Source: Rotaria sp. Silwood1
Lineage: Eukaryota; Rotifera; Eurotatoria; Philodinida; Philodinidae
Direction: 5' to 3'
Length of the DNA: 64,000 nucleotides
NCBI GenBank assembly: GCA_905250075.1
Contig: CAJNOP010000281.1
Location: 1 to 64,000 of the forward strand
Shown piece after piece: positions 22,696 to 33,990 of this stretch. A model generated the notes under the pieces. That model had not been told where the DNA came from. It made no database searches and worked only from the letters and a program-made list of their open reading frames with translations. A program made the position numbers and the translations under genes. Position 1 is the first letter of the stretch. Every line of letters begins with the position of its first letter.

Positions 22696-23488
22696 GCTAC
22701 AGAATATTAGAGTAAGATAATTATATATATATATATATATTTGTTTTCTTTTTACATTTTATACGTTATTTAGAAAGCTACAAACAGCATTGGTGAAATA
22801 CGATCTAGCAAAATATTGTTTTTCTTCGGAAAAGAAAATCCAATGTCTCAACAATGTCCAATCCATTTTTTTCCCTTCTTTTATTTTTACTTGTCTAACA
22901 AAAATATTAATCATGTAGTTAAAAAGTTTTTTGTGGTTTTAATCATTTCTAGTAGTCTTTTTGTTGATATATATATATCAAGCAAAAAGAAATAAAAATA
23001 AATATGAATATCGATCTAATTTCGATAATAATGAATAAAGAAAATTTTCTTTGAATATGATTCATGTTTTTTTTTTTTTATTGAGTATTAAATGTTATTT
23101 ACAGTTGTTTAAATCATGTTGACAATCAGCTGTATCAATAAGTATGTCATTATTTTAAACACGAAAATGACGTAAATGACGTCGTAGATAAAAAAAAACG
23201 ACACCAACAAAGTAATGTATAGGTAGCTATAATGTCAACGTTGCATTGTGTGAATTATTATTATTTTTTTTTTTTTTGCTGTGCACAATTATTCATATAA
23301 AAATGATAATTAAAACATGATTTATATTTTAATCACTAAAATTTTCTACAAGAAAAATATCTATGAAATAAAATATTTATTTTATGATAGATTTCATGTA
23401 AACTCTTTAATTTTTGTTTATCTAATAAGCCATTTTTCTTTTCAAATATATCACATACGAATTATAGTTTAGATTTAAAATAAATACT
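22696..23488. other. Intergenic spacer with diverged copy of the syntaxin upstream region
   Basis: Contains the 3' flank of family gene 1 and, at about 23,150-23,290, a diverged duplicate of the DNA just upstream of the syntaxin gene (16,984-17,100). No copy of the syntaxin coding region accompanies it. Confidence 0.5.
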
Positions 23489-24085
23489 ATTGTCCATTTT
23501 AGAGATAAGTAGCCGTGGATGTTTCTCGAATAACTTTTAATAGGAACGAGATAGAGACCTGCGGTTTTCACCGTTAGAAAGAGCAGGTGAAAATGCATCG
23601 AACCGTATATAGAAAGATTTTTGTAACGACTTTCGTGAAGGTTTTATGTAATGCTTCAAAGAAACGAGCATGCCTCTCATGATTGCGATATTAATTTATT
23701 GATTTTCAGGAGTGTGCTAGAACCCGACAAATGAAGAGCTACAAAAACCTATGGAAACGCTCTATTCTTAACCACTACTAATAAGATACTTCAGTCGTTG
23801 GAGTTCAATTCGCCACCTGGTTTTTCAACAAAATAGTCGAAAAATAGAAGTTTTTTGAGATATTTCGATAGAAAAAACACATTTTCAACGTAGGAGAAAA
23901 ATGCAATTCTTTGAAAACATTTGATTAAAACCTTCAGGAAAGTGGTTAGAAAAATCTTTCTATAATTGGTTCGATGCATTTTCATCTGCTCTTTCCAACG
24001 ATGAGAACCGTAGATCTTTATCTCGTTCCTATTAAAAGTTATTCGAGGAATACCCCATAGCCACTTATCTCTGAAATGAACAATA
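23489..24085. mobile_element. Foldback DNA element with ~170-bp inverted ends
   Basis: The left end (ATTGTCCATTTTAGAGATAA at 23,489) and the reverse complement of the right end (ATTGTTCATTTCAGAGATAA at 24,085) match inward for about 170 bp. They share TCGAATAACTTTTAATAGGA and AAATGCATCGAACC. Arms agree at roughly 85% by eye. The 250-bp centre has no useful frame. It interrupts the spacer of the duplicated TAF10 unit, so it probably inserted after that duplication. Non-autonomous, superfamily unknown. A decayed relative lies at 33,580-33,990. Confidence 0.75.
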
Positions 24086-24224
24086 ATTATCAAAATCAAA
24101 AGAAGATACTAAAAAATGAATAGAATTTTTTTTTGGTCACGTATATTGCATTATAAAAAACTTGACTCTACTTTTTTTATTTAAAATTTATTATAAATAG
24201 AAAAATAATTTTTATTTTTATAAA

Positions 24225-24671
24225 TCAAAAAAAATCATTTATATCTAATGTACTATTTGTACTTTGTTGAGTATTTGTTATTATTTCATTATTATTATCC
24301 GTTGCTGCTGTTGTTGTATTAAGTAATGTTTGATTCAATAATTCACTTGTAAGTGTTTTTGACGTTGTATGATTATCTTTATTTACATGTGCACAATCAG
24401 AAACAATTGAACGAATCTTAAAAATATATTCTATAGAAATACAAAATTTTTATAAATAATTTACCATAGTTTCATATGATAATGTAAGTAATTTAACAAG
24501 ACGTTCATCATTATATGAAATACCTAATCGTTTCAAATGATATTGTATAAGAGATATACGAAAAGATGGTTCATATTTTGACATTTGATTACATAATTGT
24601 TCAATATCTTCAATAGTAACTTGATCATCTTCATCATTTGTAGGTGTATTTGATGCTTGAGAAGAAGCCAT
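24225..24671 (-). CDS. TAF10-like histone-fold protein, copy 2, 132 aa
   Basis: Two exons, 24,671-24,465 and 24,416-24,225, with the same 48-49 bp intron as copy 1. Over exon 1 it differs from copy 1 by only two residues (Ser to Pro at 10, Phe to Tyr near 66). Exon 2 has a few more differences and one fewer Thr in its Thr run. It ends LDINDFF one codon earlier because the stop is TGA. The intact frame with few amino-acid changes suggests that both copies are maintained or that the duplication is young. Domain reasoning is as for copy 1. Confidence 0.6.
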
Positions 24672-27600
24672 TTGTTTTTAGTAGATGAAACTAACTTTTA
24701 AAAAAAAGTAGTATTTGGCAATTATTTGCTCATTGGCAATACATTTATCCAATAATATACAGAGATTGATAGAATGTCGCTTGTTTACAACAAAAATACT
24801 CATCGGATATGAAATTGTATTTGATTTTCAGTGTTTCGTAAGGCAAGTATACCGAGCTGAAGTGAAATGTACCTAATGTTTTCTGTTTTCAGTATATATT
24901 TCGTTTTATTTATTGTTAAATAAAATAACAGATTGTTTTCAAGATGAAAACTGAATAATAAATAGACTAAACCTGTATTGTAAAACATATCTTTAAACTG
25001 AACTCATCGCCTATAAGATTATCAAACTTTCGAATCGTTCAAAATGTTAAATTTAACATGAATTTCATACCATTCCCATGTACCAAATTTTTCATTTATT
25101 TTTTAAATTTTCGATCGGTTCTGATTCTCTTGCTCTTATACACACTCATTGTTAATGCTGAAACTCGTTTTCACTATTTTATAATTACCAGTCTTGTCTT
25201 CATTTTCATAATCTAGAGCAAAAAAAAAACACAAAGTTCTCACTTAAAAGCCGTTATTTTTTTGAATCAAATTGAGAGCGAATGGAACTTAGTATCAAAA
25301 TTTCAAAAAAAACCAAGCTTAATCGTATACGAACATGATACATTTGTAATAATACTCGAACAAAAATTCAACGACTCTTATTGACCTTTAGATCATTACT
25401 ACACAAAATTAACGATTTCGGAATTCTATGTTGAGAAACTATTCATTAAATTTATGATAGGAAAGAAGAATTTTGTTTTTGTTATTCTTTTATTTAGAAG
25501 AGAAAGTTACACATCATCGACTCTGTTTATTGATGTGTAGGCGAATACGTATACTAATTAGTTACTTAATGTGAGAGAAAAAAAAAAGTAATTAAGGAAT
25601 AAAAAACAAAAACCAAAAACGTTAATGTAATAATAGTATCATTGACATAAATGAAGTATGAACAGATGAAGTGTGTGATTATGATCATTTTAAATGACTT
25701 CAAAAATTCGTTGTTTTGTATTGTTGATTTAATAAATTAAATAAGATGAATTCTAATTCGAAAAATTGATATATCAATATATTCAATAATAAATATCGAT
25801 GAGAAAAGTCTACATAATCCATTTTTCTTATGATTAAAAGCCTTAGAACTTCAATATTTTATTTCAGTTGTTTTTCTTATTATTTTTTTGAAGGAAAGAC
25901 ACGTTATGATTTTCCTTATCTTTGTACTACTGTCAGATAAATTTCGGTAAATGATTGCTCATTTCGTGTAAGAAATCTAATGTTTTTATGAATTATATTT
26001 TCAATAGGTTATCTTAAAAAAAATTAAAATTTCAAATAGTTTGTACGTCATTCAAATTCTTATTATGTCAAATTTTTGGAGAATCTATGCAGATTGACTA
26101 TGAAATTAAACTAAAAAGTCACAGATATCATCTAAGTCAAACAATAGGATTAATTTCTAGCTTCATATTTGCAAAACAACTATGTTTTTTTAATTGTTTC
26201 TTCAAGTAAATTTCCGTTTAAGTCAGTTTTTGAATAACTAACAATACAAACTTCTCAAATATACCTTTAAAATATGAATTATAGTTTATACATTTCTCAA
26301 TTCAAATATTTAGGGAAAAAATTAGGTATTGAGATTTCTTAACGAAGCTATTGCCGTTTAAAGCATTCCAATCAATCTTGTTCTTATTCTCAGTGATTTC
26401 CATTCACTCAAACAATTTTCGAATACAAAAAAACTCCAATATCTTTGATTTCATTGTTTTTTTTTATAAATTCTATGTTATCTAAAATATTTTAGGTTTT
26501 GATTTTTCGATTTATCTGATTATCATAATAATACAACACCAATCTTCAGTTCATTCGAATAATATGTTAACCCATATATTTGCATACGATGAAGATTTCG
26601 TGAAGGTTTTTGTTGAGCAGATGAATAAAAATTATTTTCATGATAGAATCGAAAAAAAGAAATGATATCTAATATGAAGTATTATTGATTTAATTAAATA
26701 AAAATAAAAAAATATTCTAAAATTAGTTTTATGAATTAAATACTTTTGTTATGTTTAAAAATATAATTTCGCGTACAATAAATTCTATATTGAGTGTTGA
26801 TATTTAATTCTTAAGACCAAAGTTGACTGTTAATAATTTGATTCACAATAAGAAATATTCGACGAAGACATTCTTTCACATCAAACTCGTTTTATCAGTT
26901 GTGTTTACTGAAATTATCAATATGAACACAGCAATAAATGTTAACCGTTACTGTTCGTGAGTCCAGTTGATCATAGATAAAGAATTACCGAGAGAATCAA
27001 GTAATAAATCGAAGAAATTTATTTAAATCAGGTTTACATCTGTTAGTAACGAATTTTACAATAATGTTTCATAATCATTTTTTTTTTTGCTGACTTTGAT
27101 GACCTCATTGATCGAAATGTAAGTTTTGTTATATAGCATAACAAAATCGAAGTTCTGATTTTAGCATAGCGTGATTGTTTTTAGGATAAAAGTATTCAAA
27201 TGATTATTTATTTTTCTTTGCAGATATCGATGTCATTATCTCGTAGGAAAAAAAAATAGAATTCTCATTTATATATTGCTATTACATAAAGCGAATTGAG
27301 AAAGAATGAAAATTGTGCTACTTGCTGATCTTTAGATCATTGTAATACAAAATAGTAATTACAAATTATGCGTCATGAGGCAAAAATCTCGATAGAATAA
27401 TACATAATGCTTCACATCATTAATAGTGTAACTCATTGTATCATTTTTTAATACTTAATTTGTTTGTTCTCGATTCTCTCATGCCACATTGATCGTATGA
27501 AGTAATAAGAACAAAACTCTGTGTCAAATTTATTTATAGTCGATACGGAGATCATCCGAGGCTGCGCGAGGATTAAAGGGAGATATAACAAGAACACATG

Positions 27601-28269
27601 AAGAAAATACCTCAAAAGAGTGATCAATGTTCTATACTTTACTCGTATAAATAGACTCTACAAAAACACGGTGTTTTATATTCTACCATAGAAATACTAA
27701 TTAAAATGTTGATTTTGAAAGAAACGTTTTATGAATATTGAATATCAATTTTTTTAATCGACTTGTGTATAAATTTTCTAGTCAAACTAGAATAATTCAT
27801 TATCTGATGATATTCAAAACTGTGATAGTAAGAAAAACAAAATTTCATAATTCACACCAACAAATATTTCTTTCTATAGATTTCAATCAAAATTCAGTAT
27901 ATATTTGTTCATTTTTTGAAATATAAAATAATTTAATGAAAAACTTATTAACTAGAATAAATATGCGATTGTTCTATATTCAACATCTAAGACGATTGAA
28001 ATTGCCATATAAGAAGAGAAGCACATATTAAAAGGAACGTGATGATTTTGAGTATGTTATTGATAAATAGCAATGCGTAGGCTAATTCAAAAAGAGAAAA
28101 AAAAAAAACAACACCACAGAGTAACCATTAAATTAATATTTACTTTCTACTAAATACAAATGCACAGTTGACCATCAGTCAAAAAACATTAAAATAATCT
28201 TTAACAATGGATAAGGGTTTAATTATATTGTTATCGATGCATTCTTTTTTTTATCTATTTTTCTCTGTA
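24672..28269. other. Long spacer within the segmental duplication, no gene seen
   Basis: About 3.6 kb of AT-rich DNA without a supported gene. 26,170-26,580 is duplicated at 34,060-34,300 (shared TGAATAACTAACAATA and ACTTCTCAAATAT), and 27,330-27,720 is duplicated at 35,620-36,220 (shared TTTATATTCTACCATAGAAA). These blocks show that the gene 2 / gene 3 duplication includes at least 2.4 kb of upstream DNA. Confidence 0.55.
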
Positions 28270-28631
28270 TTGTTGTTAAATGCTTTTTTTGTCAATAAAC
28301 AATCATAATCGAAAAAAAAAAATGAGAAAGACAAAGCCTACGTGTCAATGTCTAAAATGATTAAACCTCAAAAATTATATTTAGAACAATAGAAAATGGT
28401 ATAAGATTGAAAGGGAAAAAGGGCAATAACTGCTTTCTTCTTATTACATTAATCGACAAAACTGATGAAAAATATTTAGAAGAAAAATAAACGTATGGCT
28501 GACTTGCTTGACTGCGTCTAACCAAGTTGATGAATATATAAACCCAATGCGAATTTGATGGTTTTCGTTATAACAATCGTTTCAATATCAACACGTTATC
28601 ATCTACTCTAGTAGAAACACGATATAACAAG
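28270..28631 (+). promoter_or_regulatory. Promoter of EF-hand/Pro-rich family gene 2
   Basis: Distal block TTGTTGTTAAATGC...CAATAAACAATCATAATCG near 28,272-28,312; proximal box GACTTGCTTGACTGCGTCTA at 28,501-28,520 followed by ACCAA; TATA box TATATAAA at 28,535-28,542; then GATGGTTTTCGTT and a leader with TATCAACACG and CTAGTAGAAA. ATG at 28,632, 97 bp after the TATA start. Confidence 0.7.
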
Positions 28632-30140
28632 ATGACTGTTGCTGATGCTTTATTCAATCAAGCTGATCTAAACCAAGATCAACAAATTGATATAAATGAA
28701 TTTCGAAATTTTACTGGTGCTGGTGGTCTATCAGCCTATGGCACTGGTAATTTAAACACATGGAGAGTTGTTGGTGGTGGTTATGGAGGTGGTCTTGCTT
28801 ATGCTGGAGCTGGACTTGGTAGTGCTGATTATAATGCATCAATTATCAATGCTGGTGCTGATTTAGCTGCAGCTAACTATTTATCTACATCGCAATTGAC
28901 TGGTTATCAACAGTATGCAACTGATTCTCGAGGTCTCTATCAAGATCCAAATCCAAAAATTATACGTCGTCCAGCACCAGGTGGTGCTGTTACTTACACA
29001 CAAAATGTTCGAGTTCGATTTCTTCAACCACCACCTGTTCCAGCACCAGGCGTAAGTTTTCTTTTTTTTTTCGTCTATTATCTCACAATTTGATTGATAT
29101 TATAGCCATTGATTATCAAAGAAGTACGACCACCTCAACCACCACCACCACCTCCACTTCGTATTCGTCAACAAGCTCCACCTTTTCCTCCACCACCTCC
29201 ACTTATATTACGTGAACGACCACCAGTTCCACCACCTCGTATTCATACTCAAACTGGTAAAAGAGAAACAAAAAAAAAAAAAAATTTTTTTAATTCTCTT
29301 GTATTTATATATTGTTTTTTTTTTCTTCTCTAGTTATCCGACAACTGCCTGCTGTTCCTGTTCCACCTCGATCAGTCATTATGGAACGCGTACCAGCGGC
29401 ACCACCTAAACCTCGTATATTTCTATCTTTTATTTTTTTTTTTTTGTACTATCTTTATGAATGAACTAATTATGTTTAGGTGATATTTTTATTGAACGAT
29501 GGATTCCATATAGATCACAACCTGGACGAAAAACAATTGTTCAACGTGCACCACCAGCTCAACAGTATCCAAGACCAAGAAATACTATCATTCAATATGA
29601 ACCTGCTCATGTACGTGTTATGCGAAAATTTCAACGTTTTAGTGTTGTGAAAGAAAATCCACAATTATATGTTCAACATTATGGAGCAACACTTTTAGAT
29701 TCTCAGTCATTGGTACAACAAGCACGTGCTGCTGGTGTTGTTGAAGATATTGTATGTTTATTTAATATTATAATTTTTGTATAAAAAGAAAAAATAAATA
29801 AATTTTCTTATCTATTTAGTCACCACCTGGTTTCGTTGGTTCATTGGCTGGTGACTCCTCTCAATTTTTATTATCAGATGGTAATCTTGGTTATGACATT
29901 ACCAATGTTTTTGGAGGTTATAACACTTTTGATACTGGAACAATTGGATTTAATGATATTGTACCCTATCAATCGTCATATTACACAGGTGGTACTGATT
30001 TTTCAACATTTGGTGCTGATTTAGGAAGTGTTGAGCTTCTCGGATCAGGTTTTAATGGAGTTAGTTCGTATGATTTATCATCATACAATGTATTAAATAA
30101 TGCAACAATTCGTAGTACAGCATTCGGTGCTACACTTTAA
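28632..30140 (+). CDS. EF-hand/Pro-rich family protein 2, 414 aa
   Basis: Exons 28,632-29,051, 29,106-29,256, 29,334-29,414, 29,480-29,751 and 29,820-30,140 give one frame. The N-terminus carries a near-canonical EF-hand loop, DLNQDQQIDINE (residues 12-23), in a helix-loop-helix context (ALFNQAD ... FRNF). A Gly/Ala/Tyr-rich linker follows, then QDPNPKIIRRPAPGG, FLQPPPVPAPG and a PPPPPPLRIRQQAPP proline-rich region. The conserved block comes next (TIVQRAPP, then YPRPRNTIIQYEPAHVRVM, YVQHYGATLLDSQSL, ARAAGVVEDI). The C-terminal region is Gly/Ser/Tyr-rich with no second EF-hand and ends IRSTAFGATL. No signal peptide or membrane segment is visible, so it is probably cytoplasmic. Function unknown; calcium-responsive structural or cytoskeletal roles are only a guess from composition. 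Confidence 0.87.
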
Positions 30141-31599
30141 AGTAATATGATTATTTTTTGTATTTTCTTTTCATATGATGTACATTATTTAGGAAGCTAC
30201 AATCGATTTCAGTAAAATGAGACGTAACAAAGTATGCTTCTTTTGGGATAAAATTCAACTTTATAAAATATTTAATTCATTTTTTTTTTTTTCTTAAATA
30301 ACAAAAAATTTGATTCTTCTTGCTATAGGTTTGTTTTTTAAATTTTAATTATTTCAAGTAGATATTTTTTGTTAATATGTTTAAAACAAATTAAATATAA
30401 ATAAATTGCTCTATTTAAAAATTTATTTAAATTATAATTATTTTAATTCTAATTATTATACCTTTTGTTTTTTTTTATTCATTGATGCAAACAAAAAAAA
30501 CACAAAACAAAAAACTAAATGATAATAACTAATACAATAGTCCCTTATGCATACATATATAAATAATAAAACATAAAGAATGTAGCGAATGAAGCGGAAC
30601 GAATGCATATTATGTAAAAAACTAATTAAAAAAAAAGGAGACAAAAAGAAAGAAATAGAGTTTTTTTATCGTTGTTTGATGCCAAAACACCAAAAAATAT
30701 TACTGATTGTTTTCAATCCAGAGCTTACACCAACAAAATTTGCATTTCATAATGTTGACTTTATTGCTTGGAAAAACATTTTATTAGAACTCAAACTTGT
30801 TTTCATACTCTTGGGCGTCCTGTATTTATACGCTATTGAGCAACTTACAATACTTAGTGTTCAAAATTCTATATCTTTAGTTTGTATCATCTGATATATG
30901 TAGTAAAGATATGAGATCAAACGGACTATATACAAAGAAAATTTTGACTTGTTACTTTCGACCCACTTCTTATTTAGATCTCAAGATATTTATTGAAAGG
31001 AAAATTTAATTAACTTTTATTTTTCGTTGCATTGTGAATAAAAGACGATTCTCAATAAGTTTTAATCGAGACACGCACACATAAATTATGATATATTCAA
31101 TATCTGAATGTATGCGCTTATAACTAAAGTTTAATTATTCAACTTATGAATTAAACATATTATTATTGATTATCAATGATAATGTGATGATTAATCACAC
31201 GTAGATGATCAAAAACAAAAACCTATCTCCGCCATTTTTCTCTCTCTCGCATGTTTCATGTTCGAAATAAAATGAGAAAGAAAAGTAATCTTAAACATGG
31301 TTACATTATACGATAGACACTTATTGAATATGAGCACATTCATTATATATATTCGTTGATCATTACATTTGTTTATATCCGATCTAAAGCGATTACATAT
31401 CAGCAAATCATTCTCATTAGCAATGTCAACAGATCGTATATCACAAAATTGAGTTATTAACAAAACAATTCAAATATATCATTTTATTTTATGAAAAAAA
31501 AAATATTCTTCATAAATATAAAATAGGATTAAACGTCTCTATCATACATTATCACATATTAATAGAACTAAAATATGTATATGTGATTTAACCGTATGG
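30141..31599. other. Intergenic; first 500 bp duplicated downstream of gene 3
   Basis: 30,430-30,650 is homologous to 39,370-39,640 (shared ACTAAATGATAA, ATAGTCCCTTATGCATAC). Short frames at 30,589 and 31,209 (minus) have no recognisable features and are taken as chance. Confidence 0.5.
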
Positions 31600-31607
31600 A
31601 TATGAAA

Positions 31608-31996
31608 CAGAGATGTCCATCGCGGTTGAAAACTGACCGCTACCGCACCGCGGTGATAAAAACAGAAAACCTACCGCGCCGCTGCCGCGACGCCACCAAA
31701 AATAACCATGCCGCGACCGCGCCGCTGCCGCGATGATTGTTAGAATAATGTTGTGAATTTTACGATCTGTGACTGTTCAGGACTAGAGCTGTTGTTACTA
31801 ATCGATAAGATTCGTTGAAACTCATAGTTTTGCACTTGCAAACATTGAAATTCTGTTCGAATTCATGCATTTTTGCATTGTTCTACAAAAAAACCTACCG
31901 CTACCGCGCCGCTGCCGTGATAGTTAGTTAAAAAAACGACCGCTGCCGGGCCGCACCGCCACAGCGGCAGCGGTCGCGCCGCGATGGACATCTCTG
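31608..31996. mobile_element. hAT-type MITE with perfect 8-bp target duplication
   Basis: The ends are CAGAGATGTCCATCGCGG and its exact inverse. The element is flanked on both sides by ATATGAAA (31,600-31,607 and 31,997-32,004), a perfect 8-bp target-site duplication. The CAGAGATG start and 8-bp duplication are hallmarks of the hAT superfamily. The arms are GC-rich with degenerate CCGCTACCGCGC/CCGCTGCCGCG repeats, in sharp contrast to the AT-rich surroundings. The centre (31,740-31,890) has no frame, so the element depends on a transposase elsewhere. The intact ends and duplication indicate a fairly recent insertion. Confidence 0.92.
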
Positions 31997-32004
31997 ATAT
32001 GAAA

Positions 32005-33579
32005 TAGTACAAATACAATATGAGTTATATTGAATATCGAACATTTTTTGAATCTATGTCTTACACAATTACCTTATATATATATATATCAAAATTAGAA
32101 GATTTAATACTTAATCAAGGTACAATTGATAAATAATTTAGAAATAAAATCTATTTCAAAAGAAAATCATGAATAATGATTTAAATATGTATTACATTTT
32201 CTAATACACTGGATTTGTCTGATAATAAGTTCATGTTTACTTAACAGATAACAAAAAAAAAGAAAAGAAACTTGAAGAATAATTAATAAATAAATAACAA
32301 AATTTATTAATTATTTAAAGATATATATTAAATTTAAGAAAAATTAAAAACTGAAGAGATTTTTTTTATAAATAAAATGCTAAAATCGAATATGAAAAAA
32401 ATTTTGTATGAGTTATTATTATAAATAATATGATTTACTTTTTATTAAATTTAAATTTTTAACTAAATAACATCAAAATTAATGTATCTATATATATTTT
32501 TTTTTATCATCAATTTATTTAAAATATTAATGCATTATTTTCACATAGTAAACAAGATTCTTATTTTAAGAGAAGAATATTTAAATAATTTAATACAATA
32601 AACAGATCATTTCATATTACAGAAATATTATTTTATTCATCATCTATTTTACTAAATCTTCTACAAATTCAATAAAGAAAATGAAAATAGATAAAAAGAT
32701 TCTTTTGAGAAATATAATGATTACATACATATCAATTGCATTATTAATAAATACGAATAACAAAAACAATGTTAGCAATAATTTTAGTGTTCGATCCATT
32801 TCAAAATTCTTTGCAGAATTGTACTTTCTCGGTAACTTGAAGGTATCTTTTAGTTTAATTAACTTTATTCAGAAATATATAAAAACCTACGAACTCAAAT
32901 TTTGAAATTCTTTTACTAATGAACTTTTCATCGCTTTCATTTAAATTGTGTAATAATTCAACTGAGCTATTTTTCTTTTTCTTTTTTGTTATATTAATCA
33001 TTATATTTTATGATATGCCATTTGATCGCCTAATCATCAGTTGTGCTGTCAGCATGATGAATGTTCCCAGTTTTTTTTCTTCTTAGGATATTGCTGATAT
33101 TGATCGACATCTGTTTTCTTTCAATGAGTGTCTACAATAGCTACGCTTCGTTTGTATACAAAAAAGAAACATTTGTCAAAAGAAAACACAGATATTTCTA
33201 TGAAGAAGTCAATTAGTACGGAGTGATAGTCTTTTATTGTAACTATTTTTAATCTTGAATAAAGGATATATATATAAAACCAAAGTAGTCGTGATCATTT
33301 TTGCAATAACTCAACGGTGAAATTGTTCATAACTAGACTTTAGCATCCTACTTCGAAAAAGACGGAGAAAATGTGTACGTGTAATATTTGGATTTGTACT
33401 TCAAATATTACGTATCAATTTTTCGTCGATGGTTCCTCTTGAAAATATTACTATTTGATACAAAATTCAATAGTGCATTTAACTCGAGCGAAAATAGATT
33501 CAATTGAAATCTAGGAGCGCACATCAACAAGAAAAAAACTCAAATTTGCTGCTAACTTTTTTTTTTTACATAACTCAAT
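32005..33579. other. Intergenic, no gene seen
   Basis: Very AT-rich spacer with poly-A/T and TA-repeat stretches. The frame at 32,681-32,905 has no recognisable domain. Confidence 0.4.
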
Positions 33580-33990
33580 AGAAGAAGGATGAGTATTATT
33601 GAAATGACCTTTGACATGAAAGAGATAAATATCTGTGGTTTTTATTGTTTTAAAGAAAATATAAAATTGCATCGAATTATATATATATATATTAGAATAT
33701 TCTGATAAGTTTGATTAAGAACTGTCATAAGGTCTATTTAAAAAATGTTCGATGGTGTCGAGTTTAACTAATAATAAGTTACAAACATTTCATTACATGT
33801 TATATCGATAAGTTTTTCTGATGTTATTACGAAAAATATTCCTTATAAAAACTTTGATTTTATTAGAAATTTGTTAGACAAATCTAGTATATATGATTTA
33901 CTGTAGATTTATCTTTCCTTTTAAATAGTCAAAAACCACAAATATCTATCTTACTCCTATGAAAATTTTTTTTTCGAACACATTAACCTT
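33580..33990. mobile_element. Decayed relative of the foldback element at 23.5 kb
   Basis: About 33,626-33,690 (GATAAATATCTGTGG ... AAATTGCATCGAATTATA) aligns with the arm of the 23,489-24,085 element, and about 33,905-33,975 (CCACAAATATCTATCTTACT, CCTATGAAAA) aligns with the opposite arm. The arms share perhaps 65-70% by eye, so this is an old copy. Confidence 0.5.

Noticed and set aside
30589-30894. 101-aa frame downstream of gene 2
   Set aside because: Its start lies in duplicated non-coding flank DNA, and the homologous position after gene 3 does not keep the frame.
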